Origin: Hypsibius dujardini
Lineage: Eukaryota > Tardigrada > Eutardigrada > Parachela > Hypsibiidae
Direction of reading: 5' to 3'
Length of the DNA stretch: 51,905 nucleotides
NCBI GenBank assembly: GCA_001579985.1
Contig: LRSR01007892.1
Location: 1 to 51,905 of the forward strand
In this document: positions 21,727 through 33,294 of the stretch, one piece after another
How positions within the stretch are numbered: position 1 is the stretch's first letter
How the letters are laid out: each line of letters begins with the position of its first letter
Made by a program: the position numbers and the translations under genes
Notes under the pieces: model-generated
Told to the model about the DNA's origin: nothing
Database searches by the model: none
What the model saw: only the letters and a program-made list of their open reading frames with translations

Positions 21727-23038
21727 TCATGGCCACTGAATGGGATCAGCCAAGGTCTGGAATCTTAGATAATCGTCCAAGTCAACGGGTTCGCTTCGAT
21801 AGAGGTGCGCCTGAAAGAAAATGAAGTGCGCGGCGCAAGTGCGCAGAATAAGTGACTGCGTAAAATCAGGAGCACAATTTTCCTACCTTCACCGTGATGT
21901 AACCGTTGGGCTTGTCGTTCACCTGGATCTAGAAAACCCCGCGTGTACCATAACCACGCCAAGGTAAGAAGGATGACTGCACTGACTACTTATAGTGACT
22001 ATACCATATCGTAGTGGCTGCGCGCGCGTACAGGCAGGGTTAGTCGCTTAGTTACCAATCGAACAGGCAGGGCTAGGGCTAGTCGGTTAGTAATGGGCTT
22101 TGAGGGGCTTTGATGGGCTTTGATGGGTTTTGATCAAATGGCCCATGCCATGGTGACAAAAAAGCCCAGTACGCGCTCGTAGCGTTGACTATACCCATAT
22201 TACACGTATGGTGTGATATACCTTGATGTAGAAGTTTTGGTTGCAGCATCCGGTAACTTCGGTTTTGTAGTTGATGACCTTCCACTTGGTTACCGGAATC
22301 TTGTCCACCCTCAGCAGATTGATTTCCAGTTCGCTGCGAAACTGAAATACCCACACCGCGTGAACAAATGAACAAGCCCATATCGAATTAGCGCAAGCAT
22401 GCGTGTCCCTTCTTCCGAGAACGAGAGGTTAAGAGATTGAGATACTCCTAGAAACTCGTTTAGAGTCCTTACAGGTCGGAACCAGGACCCCTGATGGTAG
22501 GACCAGGGGGTGAGCAAAGGGGTAAAAAACATTTTTTTCAAGATTGAACTCAAATTCCGTCTCTTGTCGCTGATCAATTTGAAATTTATGAGTGTGTGGG
22601 GCTCTGACTTCAAAACACTTTCAAAAACATCCTGGTATTTCAAAACACTTTCAAAAACATTCCTTTTTCGTTCAAACTGAAGGTTTGTTGAGGTCCAATA
22701 TAAGCGCCATATTGATGAATACAGTGGAAGGTTCAAAATGTTCTAAGTTTTCTAGTCCTTAAAGATCTCAGTGGCAAAAAAACCACAACAAAGCTAAAAT
22801 TAGTCAGCTAACTTAAAATAAATTAATACCCTGAACCGCAAAGTTTAGCCGAGTAAAAACGTCAAAAATAGTCAATTGGATAATTTAACTTTTTGCCGTC
22901 CCTCACGGTATAGACATGACATACGCTTTTGGCGAGATCTTGAGATATTTTGTCGCTGGGGAGGAGAGGTCCGCTTGCGGGACCTGGAGCGGCGGCGGCG
23001 CTGCAAGCGAGTAGTAAAAAAGCCAGGACAAATTTCAT
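21727..23038 (-). CDS. Secreted cystatin/stefin-like protein B, 119 aa, four exons
   Basis: Exons on the minus strand: 22925-23038, 22222-22341, 21887-21928 and 21727-21810. All borders are GT-AG and phase 0. I chose the ATG at 23036-23038 because it opens a signal peptide (MKFVLAFLLLACSAAAA). The mature part reads like a stefin: GPLLPSD, helix ISQDLAKS/FRSELEINLL, strand WKVINYKTEVT, then NQNFYIKIQVNDKPNGYITV and AHLYRSEP. The loop that is QxVxG in cystatins reads EVTGCC. The only two cysteines of the mature chain are these neighbours. The expected role is inhibition of papain-type proteases outside the cell, by fold only. Intron 1 contains a truncated family F foldback element. Confidence 0.68.
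22455..22760. mobile_element. Foldback element, family F (copy b, truncated)
   Basis: It begins CTCGTTTAGAGTCCTTACAG, then GGTCGGAACCAGGACCCC and ACCAGGGGGTGAGCAAAGG. It matches the left half and centre of copy c (44973-45486), including the inner word GGTCCAATATAA, but the right arm is missing. It lies in intron 1 of cystatin-like gene B. Confidence 0.75.
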
Positions 23039-23792
23039 GGTGGTAAATTGTGCAGATCTGAATAGCTTGCAAGTTGCAACAACGTGATCGGTGAATTCAC
23101 AGGGCATTTAATGGATCCCAAAATCGGTACGAATAAGTCCAGGCACTAAGGAATCTGTTATCGACACGAGCGCTACACTTTTGCCTATTCAGAACATGTT
23201 GTGTTAAACGTTGACAGCTAGTTAAACGTTGTGCAAATTAATAATCAAATTCCACGGATTCGTTTGCGGACTGACCGAACATTTTGCCCTGCACTGCGGG
23301 ACGGATACGTTCATTAAATCGCGGCCCTAATCCAATGCCTTCACACATTTACATGCATTCCTTTGCATAATTTCGTATTAATAATGCTCCTCGCCTGCAG
23401 GGACTAGGGGAAACCGGTATTTCGTACCGTGTGACAACGCCAGGACGTTTGTCTGCGCTCGAATTCCGGCACCTCACAATTATGTATTGTGTTTATTCCA
23501 TTTAATATTCGTGCCGTAATTATTGTATGTAATGTTTATGTGTCGCTCGAGCGGGATACGCATCTATAATTAGACTGCTGAGGCAGTTCTCGTAATAAGT
23601 CGTAACGTTTGAAATTCCTGTTTTTGAATTTGCCCACGTCGTGTATCGCTGGAAAGTAACAAAACAACAAGCAGGTACTGTACACTGCACAGTAAAGTAC
23701 ATTACGGCACTGCTGTAATTACTAACAAATACTGAAGACTACTGAAGAACCAAAGCATGGTTTAGTACGAATCGTGAAATCCAAAAGTAATC
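23039..23792. other. Intergenic, no gene recognised
   Basis: Lies between the start of cystatin-like gene B and the stop codon of the 5-alpha-reductase gene, both on the minus strand. It should hold the promoter of the former and the 3' UTR of the latter. No exon or distinctive motif is seen. Confidence 0.5.
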
Positions 23793-23993
23793 TTAGTAAA
23801 TGAAAGGAATGAGGGCTTTCCGGTGCCTGGGGTAGCTGTCAGCGAACTTTTTCTGATAGAAGGCCAGGTTGTGTGCCGACCGGGCGAAGAATGTCGCGGC
23901 GCTGAAGAGATCCCAGGTTAGCGAGGCAGGGGCTTGTGTGATGAGCTGGAAAGAAGAGGAGATAGTTCGACGTATGACGCTTACATTAGGACC

Positions 23994-24045
<52 letters not shown>

Positions 24046-25554
24046 TACAGGCAATCATACAGACAGACATACGGACAGATATATAAACAGACATACAGGC
24101 AGAAAGAAAAGTCAGACAGATAGACGGTTTTTCAGACAGACGGACAGATAGACAGGCAGGCAGACAGACAAACAGACCGACAGACAGAAAGGCAGCTGCG
24201 AGTCCTGCAACCTACCAAGAATCCTGTCCACTCGACCAATTCTCCAAAGTAGTTTGGATTGGCGATAAAGTCAAACAGCCACCCCTTCGGGAACGTGTAT
24301 CCCTCATTGACAGGGCCCACCTTAAGCCTTGCCTCGTCCTGTTTCCGTTTCCATTCCCGCTGCTTCCAATCAGCCACCCGGTTGACGATGAAGCCGCCGA
24401 AAAACAGCACAAGCCCCAGCAGAACAACGGGACTTTGCAAGTGATTGCGCGGGAAAACTGCATTGGCCAGCCAGTCGGCGACCAATCCGTGGAAGAGAAT
24501 GTTCGGTGCGAGTCCGCCAAACCAGATGCCCACTGGGACGTCACTCTGGCCGTACTTCATGATGAACGGGTGAATGAAGCCGCGTTGGAAGTAGTGAGCC
24601 ATGAAGAGCGACGCGAACATCCAGTTTGTCCAGTGCCCATGTTGAGATCCTACAGAACAGACAATTTAGATTCAAAACAGAACAGATTCAAAACAGAACA
24701 GAACAGAACAGATTAAGAACAGAACAGAACAGATTAAGAACAGAACAGATTTAATTGATAAACCAGGGCTCTTCTTTTAAAAGTATTTTATGTAAAAACT
24801 TTCCTGAAGAAATGGCATTTATTTTTAGCCAATTATATCCCAAACGTGCGAAAAATCATTCGGATCAGTCGTTCTCCTTAGTTTCGATGCAAAGCCACGT
24901 GCAAAATACAGCATTGATTGATTGATGTAAATAAAGTGAACAACGCACGGAACGGCCTGAACGAATCAATCAATCGATCGACCAGTAAAACTAATAAAGT
25001 TTTTCTGAAAAAAATCAAGCCCACTATTAAAAGTTTTCTCACAGCGCGTGACTTGTAGAAAATATAATAAAAATAGCAGCTTATTCAATCAATCTAATCT
25101 AAAAATTTCAACTGTTCTGTTCATATCAATGAAAAGTCAGAGAACCGGAGGGAAGACCTGCTCGAAAACACGAGTGCTCGATTGATCGATTGAAACGAAA
25201 TGATCGCTCCCATTCAATAGAATCAATCAATCAATCATTCGTCTTAACGGACAAACCTCTCAAGTAAATAATGAGAAACATAATCGTTCCACTCGGTCCA
25301 TCACTGCTCACATGCGCTGGAATGATGGGTATTTTCGGCCCCCATTTCCTCTCCTCAGCCGGTGTTTTCAATTTGCCATATGGAGCGGGATTCCTCCACT
25401 GGACCAGGAACGTTATCGCAGCTAACAGACCGCTGAAGGCAACGAGCGAATAGTGAATCGTTTTATGCAGCTGGCTGACGGGAAATAAAATGCCCGTCGT
25501 ACTCGACACAAAATCATCAGCTTTCGTCACTAAAATCTGCAGTATTGCAGACAT
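23793..25554 (-). CDS. Steroid 5-alpha-reductase family protein, 294 aa, three exons
   Basis: Exons on the minus strand: 25257-25554 (ends phase 1, GTTTGT donor), 24216-24649 (ends phase 0, GTAGGT donor) and 23793-23945. The family reduces the 4,5 double bond of 3-oxo steroids with NADPH in the ER membrane. The C-terminal signature is clear: GYTFPKGWLFDFIANPNYFG followed by ELVEWTGF, and the protein ends YPRHRKALIPFIY, the usual SRD5A end. Other landmarks are a WGPKIP segment near residue 70 and HYFQRGFIHPFIMKYG after the first splice. The length is near 260 aa for vertebrate SRD5A1/2, with a longer N-terminus. The alternative TECR family is less likely because of the GE-x-x-EW motif. Intron 2 holds a GACA microsatellite. 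Native substrate unknown. Confidence 0.88.
23996..24180. repeat. (GACA)n microsatellite in intron 2 of the 5-alpha-reductase
   Basis: A pure GACA core (about 24000-24045) is followed by interrupted GACA/GATA repeats to about 24180. It fills most of the 270-bp intron between exons 2 and 3. Confidence 0.95.
24655..24750. repeat. AGAACAGA-type short tandem repeat in intron 1
   Basis: Words of ACAGAACAGATT type are repeated tandemly just upstream (minus-strand sense) of the exon 2 acceptor of the 5-alpha-reductase gene. Confidence 0.8.
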
Positions 25555-27715
25555 TTTTCTAAAAAATGTTACAGGCTTTTGGATGCCGATTTAGGCTTGG
25601 CAAATAAAAATAATAAAAATAAAATAAATACCGTTTTATTTGTTATTATTTACAGGTAGTTGCTGCCCGTGGACTACAATCAATTAGTAGGAGCTCCTCC
25701 TACGGCTCAATACCGAAGCCTGCAGACGTGGGAAAACCCTTGCGTTAACCGAGTTAGGCCATATTACGCCTTCAGTGCATGGCTTCTACACAGACCGAGC
25801 TGAATGGCCTAACTTGGTTAGAACAACGTTTTTTCAAAAGTAAAAGTGGCTTGAATTCGTATCAGCAAGTAGACGCAGCGCCCTCACTGAAAGTTCAACT
25901 CGGTGCATTTTAATGGGCCAATAGGCAAGGTTTGTGAAGGGACGCCTACGGTCTACTGAACTCTGACCTGAGCAATACTTCGAAAGTTATAAATGACCGG
26001 ACTTTGCACTCACCCTGCCAGTGCGTAATTTTTGCCCTTCCCTCCAGCCGCACGGAAGAGAAATGTCTGAGGGGGAAGTTTACTAGCACTACTTGCACGC
26101 AATGTGCGCCTGGTTCGCCGGGAATGGCTGGTTGTGAAATAGCCACACCCCTCAGTCTGGAAACTACCGTTCAGTGACGTCATCGACGCTCTCGAAATAA
26201 AAGCTATGGCATTACGAGATCGCTTGGCCAGCTGTTTTTTTGCTGGGGAAATCTTCTCATTCGCACTTTGCCCCCTGCGAAGCGGGAGACATTTTCGCAG
26301 ACTTTAATAAGAATTATTTCCAAAATTTTCCATTGGGAATACTATGAAGGGGAGCGAGGTGCGGACACTGAAGATACCCGAGGAGCAGCTCTGACGAATT
26401 GGGATCGCGATTTGTTCCCGCGTTCCAGGTGCGTGCGAACACAAGTCCGCTGATGTAGACCTGCAGACCATAATGTGGATGTATCGTAGAAAATTGCCGC
26501 ACGCCGTGAGCGGAACGACCAAGCCGCCGGAAAATGGGCTCAAAGTCAGTGTCGGTGAGAGCGGTGATTGCCCGTTATGTCACCCTCTGGCCTCGTAACA
26601 CCTTCGCTGTCGGGTGCGTGTCGGTCACCTTGATACTTATTCGAATTTTCTGTCAGTGCAGAATATGAAGGTGAAATTTTTGCTTGCTCGATTCAGGGCT
26701 CGCCCGACGCTGGGTGCGCTGGAAAATGGCGGAAGAGGAGGAGCGGGAAGGCGATTTTTCAGCTGCACCACTGCGTCGATGCCTAATGTAAGTAGACGAT
26801 CAATTGATTGATTGGCGTGTTTGCTTGATTGCTGCACTACTGCGTCGATACCTAATGTAAGTAGACGATTGATTGATTGATTGGCGTGTTTGCTTGATTG
26901 TTTCCGTTTGACTTTTGAGTATCAACTTTATTGGGAGTGGCCGAAAATTCCACCTTGTTGTATGCGAACACTCCAGCGAAGTCTGAAAAAATTACTTTGC
27001 TTTTAGTTTGATTTGCTTATTTTGTTGGTGTCTGAGTCACGGGTTCAAAGTGTCGTTTCTTTGATTATTTTTAAATTTGTCTTCTTGATTGATGGATTGT
27101 CGTCTGATGTGACCTGTCTGGGCTTTCCCTTTGCATCCCGTGCGAGTTTATTGAACGGATCGGGTTCATGGTTGATCAGAATTACACTAGGGTCCCATTT
27201 ATGGCTGGGGATTAAGTGATTGTTTTCAACATGAGGAAGTTGATTGTTCATTGAGAACTAGCCGGCGATGCGACCTTTGCTCATGTTATGTAAATGGCTC
27301 AGTAGACTAGGCTCACGTAACATTGTTTTGTATGCCGCATTCGTGCCTTAGAGGCGCAAAATAGACGCATTGATGTAAATATGGCGCTTTACAGTGAAAA
27401 CTAGGCCATGGTTCTGACTACCGAACCGGATTGTCAGTCTGTCTGTCTGCCTGTCTGTCTTTCTGTCTAATTGTCTGTCTGTCTGTCTGTCTGCTTGTCT
27501 GCTTGTCTGTCTACTTGTCTGTATAATTTTCTGTCTCTCTGTCTCTTTGTTTGCCGGCCTGTCTGTTTAGTCTGTCGATCTGTCTATCTGTCTGTGTCTG
27601 CCTGTCTGATTGACTGTCTAGTTCTTCGTTGGAGGAGCTTCTCTGTCTGTTTATCCATGTGCATCTTTGTTCCACTCTCCTCCGACGACCGCTGATAGTA
27701 ATCTTTGGTTCACAG
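25555..27715. other. No gene recognised; may hold the first exon(s) of the BPNT2-like gene
   Basis: Upstream of the minus-strand reductase and of the plus-strand phosphatase. A tandem duplication of about 64 bp (about 26760-26900) holds GCGTCGATRCCTAATGTAAGTAG twice, with ATTGATTGATTG motifs. A start-like ATGGCGGAAGAGGAG before the first copy could open a small exon, but its phase does not fit the acceptor at 27715. A (CTGT)n tract occupies 27434-27620. A possible open segment on the minus strand at 26314-26502 matches nothing I know. Confidence 0.45.
27434..27620. repeat. (CTGT)n microsatellite
   Basis: An interrupted CTGT tract directly upstream of the first recognisable exon of the BPNT2-like gene, probably in its intron. 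Confidence 0.92.
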
Positions 27716-29141
27716 GAACGGCCGGTGGCCAAACAAACCATCAGCTTGCGCAGTCTCCTCTATCACGCCATCCAAGCGGCCGAACTCGGCGGACTGGAAG
27801 TTCGTGCCGTCCGCGATTCCGGTGATCTCGGGACGCGCAGCAAGAGCATCTGCTTCAATCCGGTCACCCTCGGCGATCAGCGTTCCCATCTCGCCATGAA
27901 AGGCACCCTCAAACAGGCATTCCCCTTCCTTACTGTCATCTCCGAGGAGGATGATCACTGCCTTAACTCGGTGGTGGTAGAGCTGGACGCTGCCAACCAG
28001 GTCGCGCCGAGTTGCCCGCCGCTGGCATTTCGCGCCCTCGTTCCGGCAGATGAGGTGGTTTCGGTCCGGGACGTGACGGTGTGGATCGATCCGTTGGACG
28101 GCACGCAGGAGTTCACGGACGGGCAGTATGATTACGTCACCACCATGGTGGGGATCGCCGTCAAGGGGAAGCCGGTCGCCGGGGTGATCCATCTGCCGTT
28201 CTCCGCGGGCGAGACGTACTGGGCATGGAACGGACATGGAATCAGTCCATCGCTACGATCTTTGAAAGGTTGGAGATAACCGTAACTGCATAGCTTATCT
28301 TTAGTGTGTCTGAGCAGTCTGTTTGCGTGTCTGTGTCTGTCTCTGTCTGTATCTGTCTTATAGGCTATCTGTTTGCCTAATGTATACATATATATTTGTT
28401 TGTTCTTTCTGTCTGTTTCCCTGCTTGCCTGTCTGTTTGTCTGTCTGTCTGCCTGCTTGCCTGTCTGTTTGCCTGTCTGTTTGCCTGTCTGTTTGCCTGT
28501 CTGCTCATCTGACTGACCGACTACGTCTGTCTGTAGGTCTGACCATCAGTCTGTCTGTCTGTTTGTCTATCTGCTCTCTTGCGTGTCTGTTGTGTTTGCA
28601 CTTGGCTGCCTCCCATGGTCTGTCAGTAGTTGTTTGCTTCCCTGATATTCGAGGATTGTCGTCGAGCTCTCTGTGCTTGGCTGTGAGATTGTGGATTCTA
28701 ACTACTGTAGTTCGTGTAGTGACAGTTTCTTCTTCAGCACATTCCCGGGAAGCGGACCAGCGCTCCTCGCAAATCATCCGCCTGGCCATGTCGAAGAACC
28801 CCTTCCGTGCCGGCACCATCCTCCGGTTCGCCCGCAAGGCCTTTGAGGACCAGGAGTTTGAGCTCGTCCCGATGGGCGGGGCCGGCTACAAGTTCGTCCA
28901 GATGCTGCTCGGCAATGTTGACGCGTACCTCCACGTGACGCGCAACATAAAAAAGTGGGACACCTGCGCGGGCCACGGCATCGTCAGCTCCCTCCACGGC
29001 CGTGTCACCGGGCTGCAAGGCGAGGAGATGGACTACACCGCGCCGGAGGATTACAAGCAGGACTGCAGCATTCAGACCGGCTTCATCGGAGCACTCCGCG
29101 ACCATGACAGTCTCCTCACCGGCTGTCGCCGCGCGGGTTAA
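27716..29141 (+). CDS. BPNT2/IMPAD1-like 3'-nucleotidase, 3' two exons (318 aa, N-terminus missing)
   Basis: Exons 27716-28268 (after TTCACAG, phase 0; donor GTTGGA, phase 1) and 28738-29141 (after TTCTTCAG). The product belongs to the lithium-sensitive, Mg-dependent phosphatase family. Numbering from the first visible residue, it has the metal-binding EED (77-79) and WIDPLDGTQEF (123-133, with D125 and D128). Exon 3 has GGAGYK and the second signature KKWDTCAGHGI. TQEF, YVTTMV and KKWD fit the Golgi BPNT2 branch (hydrolysing PAP from sulfation) better than cytosolic BPNT1. The expected N-terminal membrane anchor is not found; the first exon must lie upstream, beyond the CTGT tract. Exons are GC-rich compared with introns. 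A second CTGT tract fills the intron. Confidence 0.85.
28310..28600. repeat. (CTGT)n microsatellite in the phosphatase intron
   Basis: Interrupted CTGT/CTGTTTGC repeats between exons of the BPNT2-like gene. An open frame runs through the repeat into exon 3, but it is repeat-derived and the splice acceptor at 28736-28737 marks the true exon start. Confidence 0.92.
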
Positions 29142-30842
29142 TTTTACTAATAACATTGTCTGTTAGTGTTTCGGTACTTGTTGTAGCCTTGTTGGGGGGA
29201 ATATTGCTGCAGTTTTGGTTTCTCGATGACTGCCACCTCCGATCGTTATTTTTCTTTTTTTTAAGTTTTCAGTTGTGCGTCTGAACTGTTAAGCTTGCCT
29301 TCCTTCCTGCCCTGCTGGCGTTTTCTCTGTTGACCAATCGCGACAAGTGTGACTGTGACATCGTCCCGTGTAAACTGATTTCTTCTTGACGCGAAACCTG
29401 AAGGATGACCGACATTTTGCGATCAGGATCTGGACGGGCGGTAATTAGGATGGACATTGCCCGAACGAGTGCAGAGTGCAAGACCAGAAAGGCTCACTCT
29501 TATCTTCACTCCAATGTCCAAATCTGAAATTGGTGACGCTCGTATTGAAAAAACTACTGAAGCGGTAATTCGCGGATTTCAATTCGTCTTGCCCTTATAA
29601 ATTTTCACGTAATTTGGCTCAAGAACGGCTCGGTTAAAATTCATGAACGAAGAGACACTTCTGCTTTAAATTTAACGAGCAACTTATCGGGCTTACGACG
29701 CTGCGGCGTATCAAGATTACACCAATTCCGCATCCGCTCTAGTGGTTTTTTTTTAACTTATCAAATTTACTCCCAAAGCAAGCACCATCTTGTGGAATCG
29801 GGATCTCTTGCATCTTGATAATGGGCGGGTAATCGGCGAAATTGACCGTTCAATTTCTCAGCGAGACCGTCCAACAACAGGTTTAAAGTTAACAAGCCTA
29901 AGCTTTCCCTTGCGTTACTTGTGACTTTGACTTATCTCCTCGGTTGAAATGAATTCTCAACGATCGTACTTTCGCTAATCAAAAGACACTGAGCAGCACC
30001 GTTTTCCTCGTTTGCGTGTCTTCCGCGAACGGTCTGTTTTCGGTGTTTGAATCATGGCTTGACCGTTGTGAAATGAACATACACATTTCGAAAACTCAGC
30101 ACCAAATCATCGAGACAGGTGCTGTACATTGCAGCCGGTGGTGTTTAAACTTTAAACTTTTGCTGTAACCGAAATCATCTTTTCAATCAAGCAAGGAAGC
30201 ATAGCCTCTCAGGCAAAAACCAGCGGGCCAATCACGGACAAGTGAACGGAATTGAACGATCCGCTCAAGCTTGATGTGAATCAGCGGGAGTGGAGCATAA
30301 TCGACCCTTGAAATCGGGAGCGTACAGTACGAGGTAAAACACCCAGTGCCGAGCAAGTTCGGAAATGATTTAAATGCCCCGTTCGCACACTTTTCTCGCA
30401 CTGATTGTCGATATTTTGGGTTCAAATAATCAACAATAAATCAGACAAACATTTGAAAATAATTTAAAACAAAAATAGAAATACAATTTTAAAAAAAATG
30501 GAAAACAAAAAGAAACCTTGTGGTTATTTTGATTGATAAACGTGAGGATTTTTCCCGGTTTGCCCTGTCGTGCGCAACATTTATGCCAAATCAAAACTTG
30601 CGCAAAATTGGGAGTTTCACCTCGTAGGGCAAAAGCAACCGGGTCATCATTGTTATAAACAAAAATTAGAAAGCTTCGTTCACGGAAAAAGCAAATTCGT
30701 ATCCGAAAGACGATTGATAATGGCCTTAAGAAGTTCGCGGCAGGGCGACAGACAATCAAACGAAGATACCTGATCAAGTGTCTTGTAAAGTACTCGAGGC
30801 AATTTTGAGTCGGTAACTAAATTTAGTCTAAGGGCACCGGCA
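29142..30842. other. Intergenic, no gene recognised
   Basis: This is 1.7 kb between the stop codons of the phosphatase (+) and the STARD gene (-), that is, a convergent 3'-3' region. No exon is recognised on either strand. Confidence 0.55.
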
Positions 30843-33294
30843 CTAAAATTTCTCCTTTTTTAAAAACGCTTTCAGTTGCTTGTAATTGCTGGCCATGACG
30901 GAGGGCGTTGCTGAGTCAATCAACGACTGCGGAAGCATACCGCCGAGATCACTGTGGATGTACTGAATTAGGCGCGTTGCATTCGCATTCCTAAAATCAA
31001 AAAGCCGCACCAAATTACAAATACAGGCCTTTGTCGTAATACACACATGGCCACAATTTTGGGTGGAAGACTTTAAGCCAAAATGAGTGGTCCGAGTTCG
31101 AGCCGAATTAAGTCACCGCGCGCACGTGCTCTTGACTACAGCTGACCATGCAGCCTCTACTCAATTGATCGATTGATTGAACTTGTTTATTTTGGTAGAA
31201 TTTAGAGCAGCTTGCTCAATCTAATTTTTCCTCTGGGCCGGGCGTTAAATCAAAGACTCCGGAAAGAGCAGTGGTAAGCTCTAGCCAAGAGTGGCTCAAA
31301 GTCAGACCACCCTGATGGCTCCAACTCTGCCACCAAAATTGTGGCCATGTGTGCAGTACTCGCATACGCGAGGTCGTGATCAATCTTGAAAAAAAAATGT
31401 GTTTTGTCCCGTTGCCCACCCCCTGGCCCTTCCATCAGGGGTTTTTGTTCCCTACGGATAACTCTCAGACTAGATTCCAGGCTGGACATGGTAGTTTCGC
31501 GTGCAGACTGCGTGGCCTGGTTTTGAACTTGGAACTCAGTTCAGACTTGTCTTGCGTCGCCTGGTATTAAAAAAATTAATCTTTTAAAACTCCTTTAAAA
31601 AGTTGCTCTCTTAAACATTCATGAATATCATTTCATTTTGCGCAGATTACGACAAATTAGTCCGTTATTGAATCGTGTGAGTACTAATATCGCCAGATAT
31701 CACAGAATTTGTGTTTCTGTTTTGTTGTTAACGGTGTGGAAGCTGGGGATCTGGAACAGTGGCTGGATCCAACGGCGCACAACGAATCGCCTTTGCCTGC
31801 TCGGTACGTGAAGTTCCCACTTCTTATTTTAATCTATAGATTTCGGAGAGTTATATTCGGCAGAGTGGGAATCCAGTGCTTGTAACTAAACGTGCAGTCT
31901 TTGTTTTTTTTGCAGATCGTTCTGCAAGCCTACAACGCAGATAGGATTCCATATCACGACCCTTTAACTTTCGCCATCTTACCGCCCTCTTCAGCTGGAA
32001 CCTCGATTTAATATTTTGCCACTGTTGATTCAGTTTTTTTGCTTTAAATTCGAATGTGACTCGGGCGAATTCTCGTAAATCAATCGATCATTTCCATTGG
32101 TCTATAAAAGGCGCGCCTATAGGGCAATGCAATTTTCGATTGGCCAAATTGCAGAAAAAATTAGGGTGGATTCAGACTGGAAACCAGCTTGGTGCAGGGT
32201 CGACCCATGCTAAATTCGCATAGAGACCCAGGCTGTATCCAGCCTCCATTCCAGCCATGTCTACCAGTGTCGTATACAGGCTGGAAAGCGTCGAACATTC
32301 CAGTCCCTCCACTCAGCCATTTTGACTGGATTCCAGCCGGTTTTGACATAGTCAAAACAGACTGTATCTTGACAGGAACCGGTCAAGAATTATCCCTAGG
32401 GTTCCGATTTGTACGTTGCAACCCAGAATGAGCCTCTTCTCGCAGATACACGGACGGTACTACATGTCGGTGCGAATGGTTCACAACCACATACCCTTGT
32501 ACGCGGTAGCAGAACAGTCCGTTGGGGTAGCAGGTCCCGCGAATTCCTTTACTGGACTTTGCCCCGTAATCGGGGTGCTCGATACTGACGCAGGCCGTGA
32601 AGATACGATCGTCCTCGCGGGTCACCTTCACCACATCGACGAATTCGCGAGCGCTGATCAGACTCATGAAGACCGGCAGGGTTCGCGTCAGTCTGATATC
32701 GATGTCCTATATATGATACAGTGAAAACACACAGTCGATGTAAAAGGCTGAGCACGCTGAGATAATGCACCACTTTCACGGTTGTGGTACGCAGATACTT
32801 ACAGTACTCAACTGCTCAATGACTTCCGAGCTATGCACCGAGGTGTCCCATCGCCCGCGTCCCGGTTTGCCGGCCCCCGGAGCGACCAAATCGAAGACCA
32901 CTTCCGGCGGCGCTGGGATGAGACCGTCCGATTTGAATCTGCGGGTATGAGAAAGCATCAGTTCCGGTTGTTCGTCATATCTTGGATGGGTTTTGCTAGA
33001 CCCGCTACTGGTACCCCAGAACACGACGTTCGTCTTACATAAAACCTTCAAAGTCCTTAGACGGGCGTGAGTGAACTGTACAGTCGCTCTACAAAAAATG
33101 TGAAGACTCAGAAGTCTGACGCGACAGGAAAAGCATCAAACAGTACGAGTAATTAATTAGCGTTTCTTCCTTACAGTTTCTTTGACGGGTTTCCATCCGT
33201 ATTTCAAGTTTTCCAGTTCCAAGACACGGCCATAAACATACTCTATCGTCGGGGTGAGCTCTAACAGACGCTCCTCTGATGTGGCTGCTGTCAT
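30843..33294 (-). CDS. START-domain lipid-transfer protein, STARD4/5-like, 221 aa, five exons
   Basis: Exons on the minus strand: 33175-33294, 33039-33088, 32803-32938, 32495-32706 and 30843-30990, all GT-AG and in phase through to a TAG stop. The product is essentially one START domain, close to the 213 aa of STARD5. Landmarks: GWKPVKE (33-39), VHSRPSKDFEGFIFKSDG, a WDTSV segment, SLISAREFVDVVKV, GIRGTCYPNGLFCY and SDLGGMLPQSL before the C-terminal helix. Such proteins carry a sterol or bile-acid-type lipid in a hydrophobic pocket through the cytosol; the ligand here is unknown. There is no signal or membrane segment. Intron 4 is long (1.5 kb) and holds repeat fragments. A broken copy of exons 3-4 lies at 38968-39552 and a diverged paralog at 50775-51905. 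Confidence 0.9.
31385..31450 (-). mobile_element. Foldback element, family F (copy e, end fragment)
   Basis: On the minus strand, CCCCTGATGGAAGGGCCAGG, then GGGTGGGCAACGGGACAAAA and CAAGATTGA match the ends of family F copies. Only about 65 bp remain. It lies in intron 4 of the STARD gene. Confidence 0.6.

Noticed and set aside
26304-26543. Minus-strand frames including HYGLQVYISGLVFARTW, possibly a third cystatin-like exon
   Set aside because: The resemblance is limited to a few residues, and I could not find flanking exons with the conserved 42-nt exon or the CC motif.
26714-26784. ATGGCGGAAGAGGAG start followed by a GTAAGT donor as exon 1 of the phosphatase
   Set aside because: The phase at the donor does not fit the acceptor at 27715 and the peptide lacks a membrane anchor; the donor word is also repeated in the 64-bp tandem copy.
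27710-28237. 175-aa open frame on the minus strand
   Set aside because: Antisense shadow of the GC-rich phosphatase exon, which carries the catalytic motifs.
28323-28737. Cys/Leu/Val-rich open frame joined to the phosphatase 3' exon
   Set aside because: Translation of the CTGT microsatellite; the acceptor TTCTTCAG at 28737 gives the correct phase to the upstream exon.
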